From Aspidapion aeneum (taxonomy: Eukaryota; Arthropoda; Insecta; Coleoptera; Brentidae): DNA of 64,000 nucleotides. The notes under the pieces were generated by a model, which saw only the letters and a program-made list of their open reading frames with translations, did no database searches and was not told where the DNA came from. The stretch's first letter is position 1. Every line of letters starts with the position of its first letter. Where the stretch lies: the NCBI GenBank assembly GCA_963576565.1, contig OY755046.1, positions 55,283,471 to 55,347,470 of the forward strand, written 5' to 3'. Below, piece after piece: positions 19,391 to 29,547 of the stretch. The translations under genes were made by a program, and so were the position numbers.

Positions 19391-20380
19391 CACCAAATCC
19401 TAAATATTGATTGTCACAGTATATGTACCCCATCTCCGTCACAAAAGATTTAAGTTGAAAATTAAATGTAAGATGGCGGTTTCTGCCCATAAATTAAGTC
19501 TGATTTTGTAGCTGGGCCTTAATGAATTCGCGACAAGTATAAGTTTGGTGATGGCAATGTTTGTTTGACAAATCTGATATGAATTTGACAAGTGTTTTCT
19601 CTTCGGATTTCCGTCACTTTGAATATTTCTTTTAGAACAAAAAAGAGCGTTTTTATTTAAATATCTTTCAAAAGTTTGCCCTGGTCAATATCTAAACCTC
19701 ATTTTTTAATACAGCTCACAGTGAATCATATTATCATCACATCGGATATCAATTAGGCTAGCTGGCTTTTGTTTTTTGTTACAACAACATAAGCGATCGA
19801 GTGATCAGAAAAAGGTTATTAATAATATAGTAGTGGCTGTAAAAAGAACAACGTCAGGATCTAAACAAGTCAAACCCTTTTTCAATTAAATTTTAATATT
19901 ATCCTAACATTTTCATATCAACGTCACGCTTTCAATTTCCGCCGCTTTCTGTTTCAAGCCAATTGTAATACTATTAGGGCACTTGGAGTTAAACGTTTGT
20001 AATTTAAAGTACCTTTTTAAAGTAATATAACTAATTTATGTAATTTTAATAAGCCATCTTGAATCATTTGCGAAAAAATTGATTTTTTTGTTCTTTTATG
20101 ATATACTTGCACACTTTTTCTCAATGCATTTGCTTATTGTCCTGTCACATTTGGTTGATGATGTATTTTTAAAAGATTAGGCCGGTTGTAGCTTCTTGTC
20201 GCCAGTTTAGCTACGTTTCCACTGAAGCAAGATTAAGCAACTCTTGTGTTTCAGTTGTTAGTTTCAGTTGATATTATTTGTTGCAGTTGCCGTTGAAACA
20301 AAAATGTATAATTGATTTTGAAAGATTTATGTTCACGGCAACCGAGAGCAGGAATAATCAAATCATAAATAAAAAGAAAT
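19391..20380. other. intergenic sequence, nothing recognised
   Basis: AT-rich, with a local cluster of CAGTTG-type motifs near 20240-20300. No gene, RNA or element boundary is supported. Confidence 0.5.
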
Positions 20381-20577
20381 TAAATAAAAAAAACACCCAA
20401 CTGCTAAATTTACTTGTAACTACTACTAGTCGCAGTTGAGTACAAAATTGATAGGTATACCTATAATGTACGACAGGCTTCAACTTTTAGTTTTGATACA
20501 GTTTTGTATTTTCATAAATCAAGTTATTGGCTAGTAGTTACAAGTAAATTTAGCAGTTGTGTGTTTTTTTTATTAAA
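20381..20577. mobile_element. foldback MITE with about 48-bp arms
   Basis: The left arm contains AACTGCTAAATTTACTTGTA and the right arm is its reverse complement (TACAAGTAAATTTAGCAGTT), extended on both sides by A/T runs and ACTACTAG/CTAGTAGT. The loop is about 100 bp. No target duplication could be defined because the flanks are A/T runs. Confidence 0.65.
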
Positions 20578-20699
20578 TTTTTTTTTATTTCCAACTTTTA
20601 GGTTTAATTCTTATTCAGCCTTATAAAACGCACTATGCATTTACAATTAATTTAGCTTTACCCAAAAAGTACGTGTAGATTTTCTATGGACGCGAACAG

Positions 20700-21690
20700 T
20701 GTTGTCTTCCATTGAGTGAAGGTGGGGGAGGAGAGAGGGACGAGGGAACTAGTAAAATGGTGTCGAAAAAAGCTTAAAGCGTGTGCCGAAAGAATTTTTG
20801 AAATCGTTCTAAATTTGTGAAAGGTATAGCTACAACTATTACTAATAAGGAGGGTGAGGAGAAGAGAGGGCGAGGAAGATGGAAACTAGGAAAATTATTA
20901 AAACTGTTTGGTTTTCACTACCTCCAACGTCGATCACAAGGATACGAATGATCCCCGTCTGGAACACGTCCTGAGATTCATAAACAAGTGATCCATGCCA
21001 ATCCATGACCGGTTTCGACCTTTTGGGCCATCCTCAGGTGAATGTAGGCGATAGCTCCGTGTAGAGCATAAGTTTTGTGAAACCAACAGAAACAACTACT
21101 CCGAGGAAAAATACCCCTACCGGCATTGAATTATACTGATGATCAAGCTTTCGTTCGCACAAAACTTATACTCTACACGGAGCTATCGCCTACATTCACC
21201 TAAGGATGGCCCAAAAGGTCGAAACCAGTCGTGGATTGGCATGGATCACTTGTTCCTGATTGTCAGGAAGTGTTTGAGTCGGGGATCATTCGTATCCTTG
21301 TGATCGACGTTGGAGATAGTGAAAACCAAAGAGTTTTAACAAGTTCCCAACGAAAGCATCAAGCCATCAGTATAATTCAATGCCGGCAGGGGTATTTTCC
21401 CTCGGAGTAGTTGTTTCTGTTGGTTTCACAAAACTTAGGAAAATGATGTTGGCAAAAAAGTCTTAAAGCGTGTGTAGAAATTATTTTTTAAATCGCTCTA
21501 TATTTGTGAAAGGTATAGCTACAACTATTACTAATAAGGATGGCGGGGAGGAGAGAGGGAGAGGCGGAGAGGGGACTAGTAACATGGTGTTGGAAAAAAT
21601 TCTGAAAGCGTATGCAGAAAGAATTTTTGAAATCGCTCTATATTTGATAAAATTATGCGAATATGATTTTTGAATAGGGTGGGGAATAAC
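20700..21690. repeat. 139-bp tandem repeat (three units) split by an insertion
   Basis: The units carry GGGGAGGAGAGAGGGA, GAATTTTTGAAATCG and GGTATAGCTACAACTATTAC. After removing the 540-bp insertion at 20896-21435 and its 9-bp duplication, landmark spacings become 138-141 bp, giving three units. The purine-rich GGAGGAGAGAGGG part stands out from the AT-rich neighbourhood. Confidence 0.75.
20896..21435. mobile_element. 540-bp foldback insert with circularly permuted arms, 9-bp TSD
   Basis: TAGGAAAAT flanks the block at 20887-20895 and 21436-21444; the neighbouring units show the empty site as CTAGTAAAATG or CTAGTAACATG. Inside are three segments: L1 (TTTGGTTTTCACTA...), L2 (TTTCGACCTTTTGGGCCATC, GGCGATAGCTCCGTGTAGAG) and L3 (CCAACAGAAACAACTACTCC). 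Plus-strand order is L1-L2-L3, then L2-L1-L3 inverted. Read backwards the second half is L3-L1-L2, a circular permutation of the first. No protein is seen. Confidence 0.75.
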
Positions 21691-21699
21691 AGAAGGAGA

Positions 21700-22580
21700 G
21701 ATGGGTGGGAGCAGGGAGGACTACAAAGTAACTATAGCAAATTAAAGGACATTTGTAATGGGTAATCAAAGGAATTTCAATAAAATCACCTAAAATTTAG
21801 ATAATTTATATGCCTTAAAGCCTACATCATGTGACAAAATGGTGTCTAAAGACCGCCATGTTGACTGCTGTTTAAAAAAATATAGCCTATAGCACCTTCG
21901 GGATCAGTAGCAATTCAACGACACCTTTTTTTATCAAAATCGGTTCAGCCGTTTAGCCTCTAGCGTGACACAAACATACATATTTACATACATACAACAA
22001 TCGAAAAATATTACTCTTCCTTCGCCGTGCTGCAGTTGGGTAAAAACAGGCACCTCAGTAAACTATCTTTAAAATATTATAGATCCTGCTAGTGTTATGA
22101 TAGAAAATTATTTTAAATTTCATTTTTTACATTCCTGACGTAATTGAATGCTTGCTGCGATATGTAACTTGAAAGTTATTTAATATCTAGTGTATTCATA
22201 TACGTGCGTGTTGTTGTTAATTTTTTTCTGTACAAAAAGAATTATAATTAATTTTGCCATGAAAAAAATCATAAACAAGCTTAACAACGTGAAAGTTATG
22301 TCGTTTTTTTTCAACAGCAATTCGTAAATGCATTTCCTTAAATGGGTTTATTTAACGCTACCTTTCAAAACACTAAAAACCTCAAAAAAATTCGTTAATT
22401 TCGAACAGAATACCCGAATTTTTACCTAAGCTAAATTCAAAACGTCATCGTCAGTGTGATACATATAGTTTTGTAGCTACAGTGAATTTTTTAGTTAACA
22501 AATCAGTCGAAAAATGGAATTAAACAATAAAATTTTCAGACTATAATTTTTTACAATTTTCGAAGGAAATTATCTCAAAC
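21700..22580. other. AT-rich sequence with one conserved TE core module
   Basis: Near 21935 it contains TCAAAATCGGTTCAGCCGTT followed by GCGTGACACAAACATACATA, the same type of module that precedes microsatellites in several elements of this window. Otherwise nothing is recognised. Confidence 0.45.
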
Positions 22581-22584
22581 AAAA

Positions 22585-23470
22585 ATGCCTTGCCGAGTTG
22601 ATTTCTGTTTTCGGTAATAAAGCACCACATCAGCCGACAGTTTCTCATTGGTATGGAAAACTCAAGCGTAGACGGATTAGCCTTAGCGACGATCCAAGAC
22701 CAGGTGCACCAAAAATGGCTGTCGCCCAGGAAAACGTTGATGTTGTGCGCATGCTCACCCCGAAGATCGGATGTGACATATTGCGAGATTGAGGCTTCAT
22801 TGGGAATTTCAAAAACCTTAATTCAAAAAATTTTGCATAAAGAATTAGTGGTAAGAAAATTAGTTTCCTGCTGAATACCGCATCTGTTAATCGAAAAACA
22901 GAAAGAAGGGTCAATTAGAAAACTATAGACCGCTTTCAGGCAGGAACCTCTAAACAGCATTGTAAGTGGTCACGAATAGTGAATTTACTCATATGAAACC
23001 GAAAATAAATTTCAGTCGTCTGTTTGGGTGTTCCAAGTTGAAGAAAAGCCAACAAAAGTCATCCGTTCTCGAAGTGTATCCAAAAAGATGGTCACGACAT
23101 TTGTCTCAATAGCAGGTCATGTAGCAACAAATCCTCTGGAAGATCAAAGGACTGCTACTGCCGATTGGTACATCACCCCGAACGGCGAATCATCCTCCAC
23201 CGGGACAATGCAAGTTTGCACAAAGCAATGCGTCGAATTGTTGGACCACCTTCCATATAATCCCGACCTAAGTCCCAACGATTTCTATACTTTTCCGGAA
23301 ATCAAGAATGGACTTCGTGGTCAAAGATTTCAGTAACCACAGAAAACAGCCAACGCCCTCAATAATGTAATTTTGACATTGCCAACAAACGAGTGAAGTT
23401 ACAGCTTTGACAAATGGTTTAACGCATGCAAAAGTGCATGCATTTTCGTGAAGAATACTTTGGGAAACAA
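22585..23470 (+). pseudogene. mariner-family transposase relic (DD34D type)
   Basis: Shifting frames give the N-terminal HTH (VFGNKAPHQPTVSHWYG, SLSDDPRPGAPK), then YCEIEASLGISKTLIQKILH. Next come fragments of the catalytic core (VFQVEEKPTKVIRSRSVSKK, TFVSIAGHVATNPLEDQRT) and the C-terminal catalytic block YNPDLSPNDFYTFPEIKNGL. The stretch around the second catalytic Asp (normally HHDNASSH in this family) is missing. Several frameshifts and stops break the frame. No terminal repeats could be matched. It was a cut-and-paste transposase and is no longer functional. Confidence 0.85.
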
Positions 23471-23703
23471 TAAAGTCTTTAAAAGTTATCTACTGTTTTA
23501 TTCCAGCTATATATGCAAAACTTAAAGGAAAACCCTTATATAAGCAAAAAAAAGATGGAAAAGGTTGTAGTGCAATGAACATAAAAAACAAACAGAATTT
23601 TACACTAAACACACAACGCATACATATTCAAACTTCGATTTTTAAAAAAAAGTGTTTTAATTAGTTATGCGATCTATGTAGAAGATATTCCAAGACGTTT
23701 AGA

Positions 23704-23920
23704 TTCGGTTCGGTTCGATTCGGTTCGGTTCGGTTCGGTTCGGTTCGGTTCGGTTCGGTTCGGTTCGGTTCGGTTCGGTTCGGTTCGGTTCGGTTCGGTT
23801 CGGTTCGGTTCGGTTCGGTTCGGTTCGGTTCGGTTCGGTTCGGTTCGGTTCGGTTCGGTTCGGTTCGGTTCGGTTCGGTTCGGTTCGGTTCGGTTCGGTT
23901 CGGTTCGGTTCGGTTCGGTT
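23704..23920. repeat. (AACCG)n / (CGGTT)n microsatellite, about 43 units
   Basis: A nearly perfect 5-bp repeat of TTCGG runs for about 217 bp with a single variant (CGATT). It yields a spurious Asn-Arg-Thr-Glu-Pro frame on the minus strand. Short three-unit versions occur at 15705-15722 and 45577-45591. The tract differs from insect telomere repeats (TTAGG, TCAGG) and is internal, so no telomere function is claimed. Confidence 0.95.
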
Positions 23921-24685
23921 TACGTTGCTGTGTTTACAATACGTTAGTGGGATAATGTCCACATGTTGTGGTCTCAATTTGATCTGGAAAATAATTTAAC
24001 AACTTCTTATTTAGCTCTAACACTATGACGAAGCCGACGCTAAGGCGACAATGGGTGTCTACAGAAAAAACAAAGATATCCTTAAGATGTTTGGAAAGTA
24101 AAAGTTTTTAGACAGAGAGAGACATAAAGGCGATAGAGAAAAGGCATCTCTAAGAAGGATTGTGACAAGAACTGTTTTGTCACCATAGAACTTAAATCGG
24201 TTATTGTAAAAAAATATCTAGTTTTACCTCATTACCCCGATTTTTATTGCAAATAAAAACAATCTCTACAATAAATTTAGTAATTTGCTCTAATAATAAT
24301 AATTGTAATAATATTTAGTATCCGTCTATTAATTATTTGTCTGCGGCAGCAAAATCGGTCCAAAACGACAAAAACGGGAAAAAATCAAATAATTTACATC
24401 CTGAGCGAATAAATAACAAAGTGAAATCTCGGCTGCCAACCACGTACTATCCGCACAAAAGAATACCCTAGAATACCTAAGAATATTCGTTTTTATTTTA
24501 CATAATATACCTATAAGGTGTAGAACTCGTCATTTACAGATCTAAAAAATAAAATGAACAAAACATTTTTATACAAGATTGCACGTCATCATTTATACAT
24601 TACATTTAAAAAGTCTTACAGCTCTAACACATAAAATGAAAACAGAATTAGCTTAATAATTTATCACAGTTATATATCACAGATT
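23921..24685. other. intergenic sequence, nothing recognised
   Basis: AT-rich, with short A/T-only runs. No gene, structure or repeat boundary is supported. Confidence 0.5.
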
Positions 24686-24689
24686 TTTT

Positions 24690-25800
24690 ACATTGATCTA
24701 TTGATCTTTTGTCCCCTAAAAAAATCATCTAAGCTATAATAGACCCTCATTTTAAGAATTTTTTTTATGTTGTTTTGAATTTGTCTGGGCAGGAGTTCTC
24801 TTACAGTTAGTGGAAGGGTATTCCAAATTTTTAGGATATTGTGGGAAATATTTTTTTTTAATGTAGCTATAATAGTAGTCTGGTATTGTACGAATGAGAA
24901 GTTTCGTCTCTCTTAAAGATATCGTAGTTTTTGTGATAAAGTTTACACATTCCAGTATAGATAACTTAAAGGCTGTGTGGATTTGTAAATTTATAAAATG
25001 TTGTTTACCACTATCTGTGTTTTTTAGTTTTAGCAGTACCCTGATACATTTTTTTTATATTTTTAGGATTGTTGGTGCTTCTGTTGAGTTATATAATATA
25101 ATCCCGCACCTGAAACGAGGATAGTGCTGCTTCCGAGTCAACTATATCTCTCTCATGCACTCTCAAGGCATAGCTATATTTTCTTATTGAGGTTGCCAGT
25201 TCCTGCCAGTTAAGGTAGTTACTACTTCGGTTTTTATTCTATCATCACTCTCCTCACTGATCAAGAGGTTGTTGTTATCTGCAAACGTGAATACCTCGTT
25301 ATTTATGACGCTCTCGAATTCGTTTGTGTATGTAAAGGAGAGGACCCAGGATCGACCCTTGAGGCACACCTTTTTATATTATTTCTAAATCTGATTTTTA
25401 CCGTCCATTGATGTTTCTTCAATAAACTACATTCTTCCATCGAGATAAGACCTAAACATTCTCCCAGCAAGGCGTCTAATCCCATATCTGCTACGTTTTG
25501 TCAGTAATGTTGTAATGTACATTGTCAAACGCCTTGGACAGGTCGATTCATAATGCCACAATCTGCTTCCTAAAGTTCAGTGGCTTAAGAATTTTATCAA
25601 GGATCTGAGGCTCTAATTGTAGACATTCCCTTTCTAAATCCGTTTTATCTGTTTGAAAGCAGGTTATGATTTTCTAAAAAATCAATTTTATTTGATTATG
25701 AATTACTTTTTCAAAAATCTTGCTGATGTGAGATAGTATAATAATTTTTCAAATCGTTTTTTTCACCCTTGTTCAAAATAGGCTAAACCACGGCCATCCT
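24690..25800 (-). pseudogene. LINE (jockey/CR1/L2-like) RT fragment and C-terminus
   Basis: The minus strand carries, in broken frames, an RT start (NHNLLSNRQNGFRKGMST), a degraded VPQGSILGPLL-type block as GSSPLHTQTN/FTYTNEFESVIN, and EVFTFADNNNLLISEES, where the usual FADD has become FADN. The C-terminal part near 24700-25000 reads KIWNTLPLTVREL and ends near MRVYYSLDDFF, the characteristic end of CR1/L2-type ORF2 proteins. The order is continuous over about 1.1 kb, so this is one decayed, 5'-truncated copy. The endonuclease is not present. Confidence 0.7.
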
Positions 25801-25835
25801 AAGCAGTGATATAAAGACGCCCATAGTAGTAGTAT

Positions 25836-26070
25836 AAATGGATCCAACACGATTCTGATACCATCCTAGGCCATTAGCACACTCCAAGTGAACTCCATGC
25901 TATATCAGCATTCAAAAGAGTTTTTATAAATATCTGAAAAACGGAAGATTCAACGAAATTTTTAGTAATTATATAAACTATTGAGAAAAACTTGTTCTAC
26001 TATATTCTGAAAATTGCATATTGATGTGATGCTCCGGTAAAAGGTTAGCATATTTTCAATTACAAATAAA
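25836..26070 (+). mobile_element. dispersed element (AAATGGATCC family), truncated copy
   Basis: It begins AAATGGATCCAACACGA and shares TTAGCACACTCCAAGTGAA, GCTATATCAGC, TCTACTATATTCTGA and GATGTGATGCTCC with the copies at 11035 and 42345. The 3' core and microsatellite are missing. It is preceded by CATAGTAGTAGTAT, which looks like an isolated RTE 3' tail. Confidence 0.6.
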
Positions 26071-26074
26071 AAAC

Positions 26075-26870
26075 TCAACGTCTTCTTCACTAAGTCTAAT
26101 GCGATGGTTCAAAAAGTTGCTTCTTTAGTTAGTGCCTAAACGATTTTAAAAGTGTGTTTGCGGCAACATTATCAAACCGTCTTTATATAAAATCGGTTTA
26201 ATAGACCACAAAAACAAAGTAATTGACAGCAGGTTAGATTCACTCAGTGTAAAACATACAAATTTAAATTAAGTTAATGTTCGTTTTATTAAATTGGATG
26301 TAATTTAAGTTAAGATGATGTGGCGTTTGCAAGAAGGACTTCTTCGACACTTTGTTTAAGCCCTTATGATTATGGTCGCTAAGACCGAAACGCGTCAAGG
26401 GTAAGAAATACAGACTGCATTTTTGCTAAAAAACGTAGTTTTATTTCACTGTTAAGAATTCAGTGTGGAGCAAAGGACCCCAACTCACTATACATCTAAT
26501 TGACAGCAGTTGCAAGCTGCTTCGTCTCAAAAGGAGCTTTCAGAAAGCAATTTACAAAAAGCAACTTATTACTACTTGTCTGTGGTTCAATGCCAGTGAG
26601 ATCGAGATCAACGTACTACGGGACTTAAAGGCTACAGGGCTTTAGTTTACAAGTTACGTGATTTTAATATCGACTGTAGAGACTGGTCAATTTGCTAATT
26701 GGTTCACATTCCTGTCTATTTCCACTCTCTTTTCTGATCAAAACGTTTTTTTTTTATCGATATCGATTTTACGTTACGAAAATATATCTACTACTTTAGC
26801 CAAACCCCAATTACGGCCACCTTTAGTTGATAAAAATAAAACAGGCCGTACTACCACCCGACGGATTTCT
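26075..26870. other. intergenic sequence with one TE-like motif
   Basis: At about 26372 it contains TATGGTCGCTAAGACCGAAA then CGCGTCAAGG, similar in style to the AAAAGGTCGAAACC motif in the foldback insert at 20896-21435. Nothing else is recognised; the open frames here have no supporting features. Confidence 0.4.
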
Positions 26871-27790
26871 TTACTTCACAATGGAATTGTTGCCTTCTTC
26901 GATCCATCTTTGAACATAGGCCTCCCCCAATATCTTCCACTTTTCCCTGTCTGGCGCTGTGTTTATCCATCTTGTTCTCGCATGTTTCTTCAAATCGTCC
27001 GCCAATCTCATTTGGGGTCTTCCCGTACTTCATTTATTTTCCCAAGGTCTCCAGTTTACAATACATTTGTTCCATCGATCGTCTTTCTGTTTGATATTAT
27101 GACCAGCAAATTTCCATTTTAATTTTACTACTTTTCCTCTGACATCCCTTACTTTTGTTTTATTTATTATCAATTAATTATTTTTTCTATCTGTTAGCTT
27201 TACAAGTAACATTATCTTTCCATTGGGCATTTTGGGCTTTTGTTACCTTATCCATGTTTGATTTTGTAAGTGTCCAGGTCTGGGATCCATAGGTAAGTAC
27301 AGGAAGGATACATTGGTTTTACACTTTCGTTTTGAGGTACTGAGGATATTTTTTTATTTTTTAATACTTATGTAACTTAATTAACCAAATGCTGCCCAGG
27401 CCAATCTTACTTGTGTCTTAATTTCAGTTGTTTTTTTGTGGTTTTCTTTTTTAGTTTAATAATTTGTCCCAGGTATAGATATTCCACGACTTGTTCTATT
27501 TTCTCTTGGTTTATTCTGATCGTGATATTTTCATCTGTATTTGTTATGATTTTAGTTTTAGTGTAATTCATACTTAAGCCTATATTTTTAGCTGCTGTAT
27601 CTAGTTTTTTCACAATTTTTATCAGTTCTTCTTTCATATCTGTGATTACGGCGATATCATCATAGGTAGATGAAGTATTGTCCGCTTACTTTGATGCCTA
27701 TTTCTTCTCAATCTAAGTTTTTAAAAACATCTTCTAGGACCTGGTTAAATAGTTTAGGGGATATTGTGTTACCCTGTCTGACAGCTGCGG
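26870..27790 (-). pseudogene. RTE-clade LINE fragment (family 2)
   Basis: On the minus strand the RT block NTISPKLFNQVLEDVFKNLD is followed by SGQYFIYL and DIAVITDMKEELIK (catalytic YADD region damaged). Then come GLSMNYTKTKIITNTDENIT and EYLYLGQIIKL. The C-terminal part resumes as KARTRW-like and KWKILGEAYVQRWIEEG near 26880-26990. The central region between these blocks is deleted and frames shift. The same family occurs at 32567-32945 and, as a 3' stub on the plus strand, at 27820-27980. Confidence 0.75.
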
Positions 27791-27819
27791 ATTGTAGCAG
27801 TAACAAACTTAAAATGGAA

Positions 27820-27980
27820 ATTTAAGAAGTAGTAAATAAAAGAAGTAGGAGAAGACCCAAAATGAGATGGGGGAACTAGATGGATGAACACGGTGACAGA
27901 CAGGGAAGAGTGGAAGATATTAGGGGTGGCCTAAGTCCTAAAATTAATTAAAGAAGGCTAAATAGATAGATGAAAGTTTC
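27820..27980 (+). pseudogene. RTE family 2, isolated 3' end
   Basis: A short plus-strand piece translates as RSRRRPKMRW and continues through REEWKILG-like sequence to a tail AATAGATAGATG. It lies directly next to, and opposite in orientation to, the minus-strand copy ending at 27790, so the two are separate insertions or an inversion. Confidence 0.6.
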
Positions 27981-28088
27981 TACTAATGGTATTCCGTTTT
28001 TATTTGGATGTTTTTCTAGTTTTCGAACATCAAAGACGGTTGGACAATGCCAAAACTAATTTTGGATTTATAGTAGAAGGAGTAAAAC

Positions 28089-28145
28089 CTAGGGTCACTG
28101 CATGGATGCTTAACGTTTAAGGCTTTGAGGATGCAGTGACCCTAG
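28089..28145. repeat. 57-nt hairpin, family shared with 2462-2518
   Basis: Perfect 15-bp arms, CTAGGGTCACTGCAT and ATGCAGTGACCCTAG, enclose a 27-nt loop. The stem matches the hairpin at 2462-2518 while the loops differ, apart from GGATGC-type edges. It abuts the GC-rich block that follows. Confidence 0.7.
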
Positions 28146-28640
28146 TAAAATCGCGTTTGGTTTGGCTTTTACCAGCACTGAACGCATCCCTGGGTAGCGA
28201 GTCTTGAACGATGTGACCATCCACATCACACGCTTGGACCAATAGCAAACTCGAAACGGTCACGTGCTGTGCGAAATGACTTGTCTCGACCAATGGCATA
28301 GTCGCCCGCTCTTCAGAAGTTCTGCTACCGCGTACCGACTGAACGTTCCGCGGTAGGATCGTAGGAGAAGCTTGCGCAATGGAGGTCTTTCCGTGTAGCA
28401 CGTGACGGCTCGGAACTAATTTAAATCTTGCCATTGGCTAAAGCATGTGACGGGAACTATCACATCGTTCAAGACCCAGAATAGTCACCCTGTGGTGCCT
28501 TATTCTATAAAGGTTCTCCCGGGAGTAAATGTTCACGTCCACAATCCACAGTTACCATTCGTCAGTTTATAGTATCTGACTTTAAACTGACGCAGAAGAG
28601 ATCATTTTTGGGTGAACATTGGACATAACTGCTCTTCTGC
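28146..28640 (+). promoter_or_regulatory. GC-rich promoter-like block (CCAAT, CACGTG, TATA)
   Basis: This block is far richer in CG than its surroundings. It contains CCAAT boxes (GGACCAATAGC near 28218, CGACCAATGGC near 28288, inverted GCCATTGGC near 28430) and two CACGTG E-boxes (near 28260 and 28398). A TATAAAG occurs near 28505 with TCAGTT initiator-like sequence 60 bp on, and a hairpin GTCAGTTT/AAACTGAC near 28562-28590. This grammar suits a Pol II promoter or an LTR, but no gene, paired LTR or primer-binding site was found downstream. The minus-strand open frame through the block is probably a by-product of its GC content. Confidence 0.35.
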
Positions 28641-28756
28641 TTTGTAGAAGAACTTTGAAGTGATATTTCTATTGAAAACACTTACAAAAACATATCATTA
28701 CTATCAAATTAATCTCAGATGTCTGATTTCGACCAATGGTAACCGTGGGTTGATGT

Positions 28757-29316
28757 GAAGATTCACTGCTGGGAGATATTTTACAGAAAAAGCTCCTGAT
28801 CTACTGTTAGAAGCAAGTGATTGCTCTAAAATAGGTCTTTATAACCTCCTTCTTGTCTCGGTTCTCCAAAGATTATTGGATTTAGTTTGATCATAAACGA
28901 ACATAATATTTGACTCATTATCACCATTGGTGATCTGTTGTGAAGCAAAAAAATACAATAAAAAGGCAGTAAGTAGCGAGATTGAGAACCCATAAGACAA
29001 AGTAGGTGGTAGATTTAATAATGTAAGAAAGAGCTGCCATAAAGATTCACTTCTGGGAGATATTTTACAGAATAAAGCTCCTAATCTACTCTTAGAACCA
29101 CACGTAAATGCTCTAAAATAGGTCTTTATATCCTCCTTCTTGTCCCGGTTTTCCAAAGATTGTGGGATTATTTTGACCATAAACGAACTTAATATTTGAC
29201 TCATTATCACCATTGGTGGTCTGTTGTGAAGCAAAAAAATACAATAAAAAGGCAGCGAGATTGAGAACCTACAAGACAAAGTAGGTGGTAGATTTAATAA
29301 TGTAAGAAAGAGCTGC
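28757..29316. repeat. tandem direct duplication of about 284 bp
   Basis: Two units (28757-29037 and 29041-29316) share GGGAGATATTTTACAGAA, CCAAAGATT, TTTGACTCATTATCACCATT and GAAGCAAAAAAATACAATAA, with substitutions and a few indels. The minus strand stays largely open across both, but no protein family is recognised and stops interrupt the first unit. Likely a local duplication of an unknown repeat or gene fragment. Confidence 0.75.
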
Positions 29317-29547
29317 GGGCAACTTAATTTATTAAAATAACAACTTTCTCGTATCGCTAATGCATTATTCGGCTCTTGAACGCAATTTATTGAGTCCAAT
29401 TTTGATTTGTAAATGTTTATTGTATACAAAAAGTACCTATTATTTTATTGAATACGCTGAAAGGGGTGGTGACTTAAGAAACAAATAATCAGGGTCAGTC
29501 AAATTCCCTAGAAATCCATATTATTTTAATAAAAATATACTATAAAT

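Noticed and set aside
23704..23920. Telomere or interstitial telomeric repeat
   Set aside because: The unit TTCGG differs from TTAGG and TCAGG, the tract is flanked by unrelated sequence on both sides, and short copies sit at transposon ends. Microsatellite expansion is simpler.
23699..23977. Asn-Arg-Thr-Glu-Pro repeat protein
   Set aside because: A direct consequence of the (AACCG)n tract, with no start context, no flanking coding sequence and no partner exon.
26658..27122. 154-codon plus-strand frame
   Set aside because: Its second half is antisense to an RTE fragment on the minus strand, and the first half has no recognisable feature.
28117..28434. 105-codon minus-strand open frame in the GC-rich block
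   Set aside because: Low stop frequency is expected from the local GC content. The peptide shows no domain, and the block is better explained by promoter-like motifs.
28839..29429. 196-codon minus-strand frame with hydrophobic repeats
   Set aside because: It spans a 284-bp tandem duplication. The two halves repeat the same peptide with altered frame parts, and no family or splice structure supports a gene.
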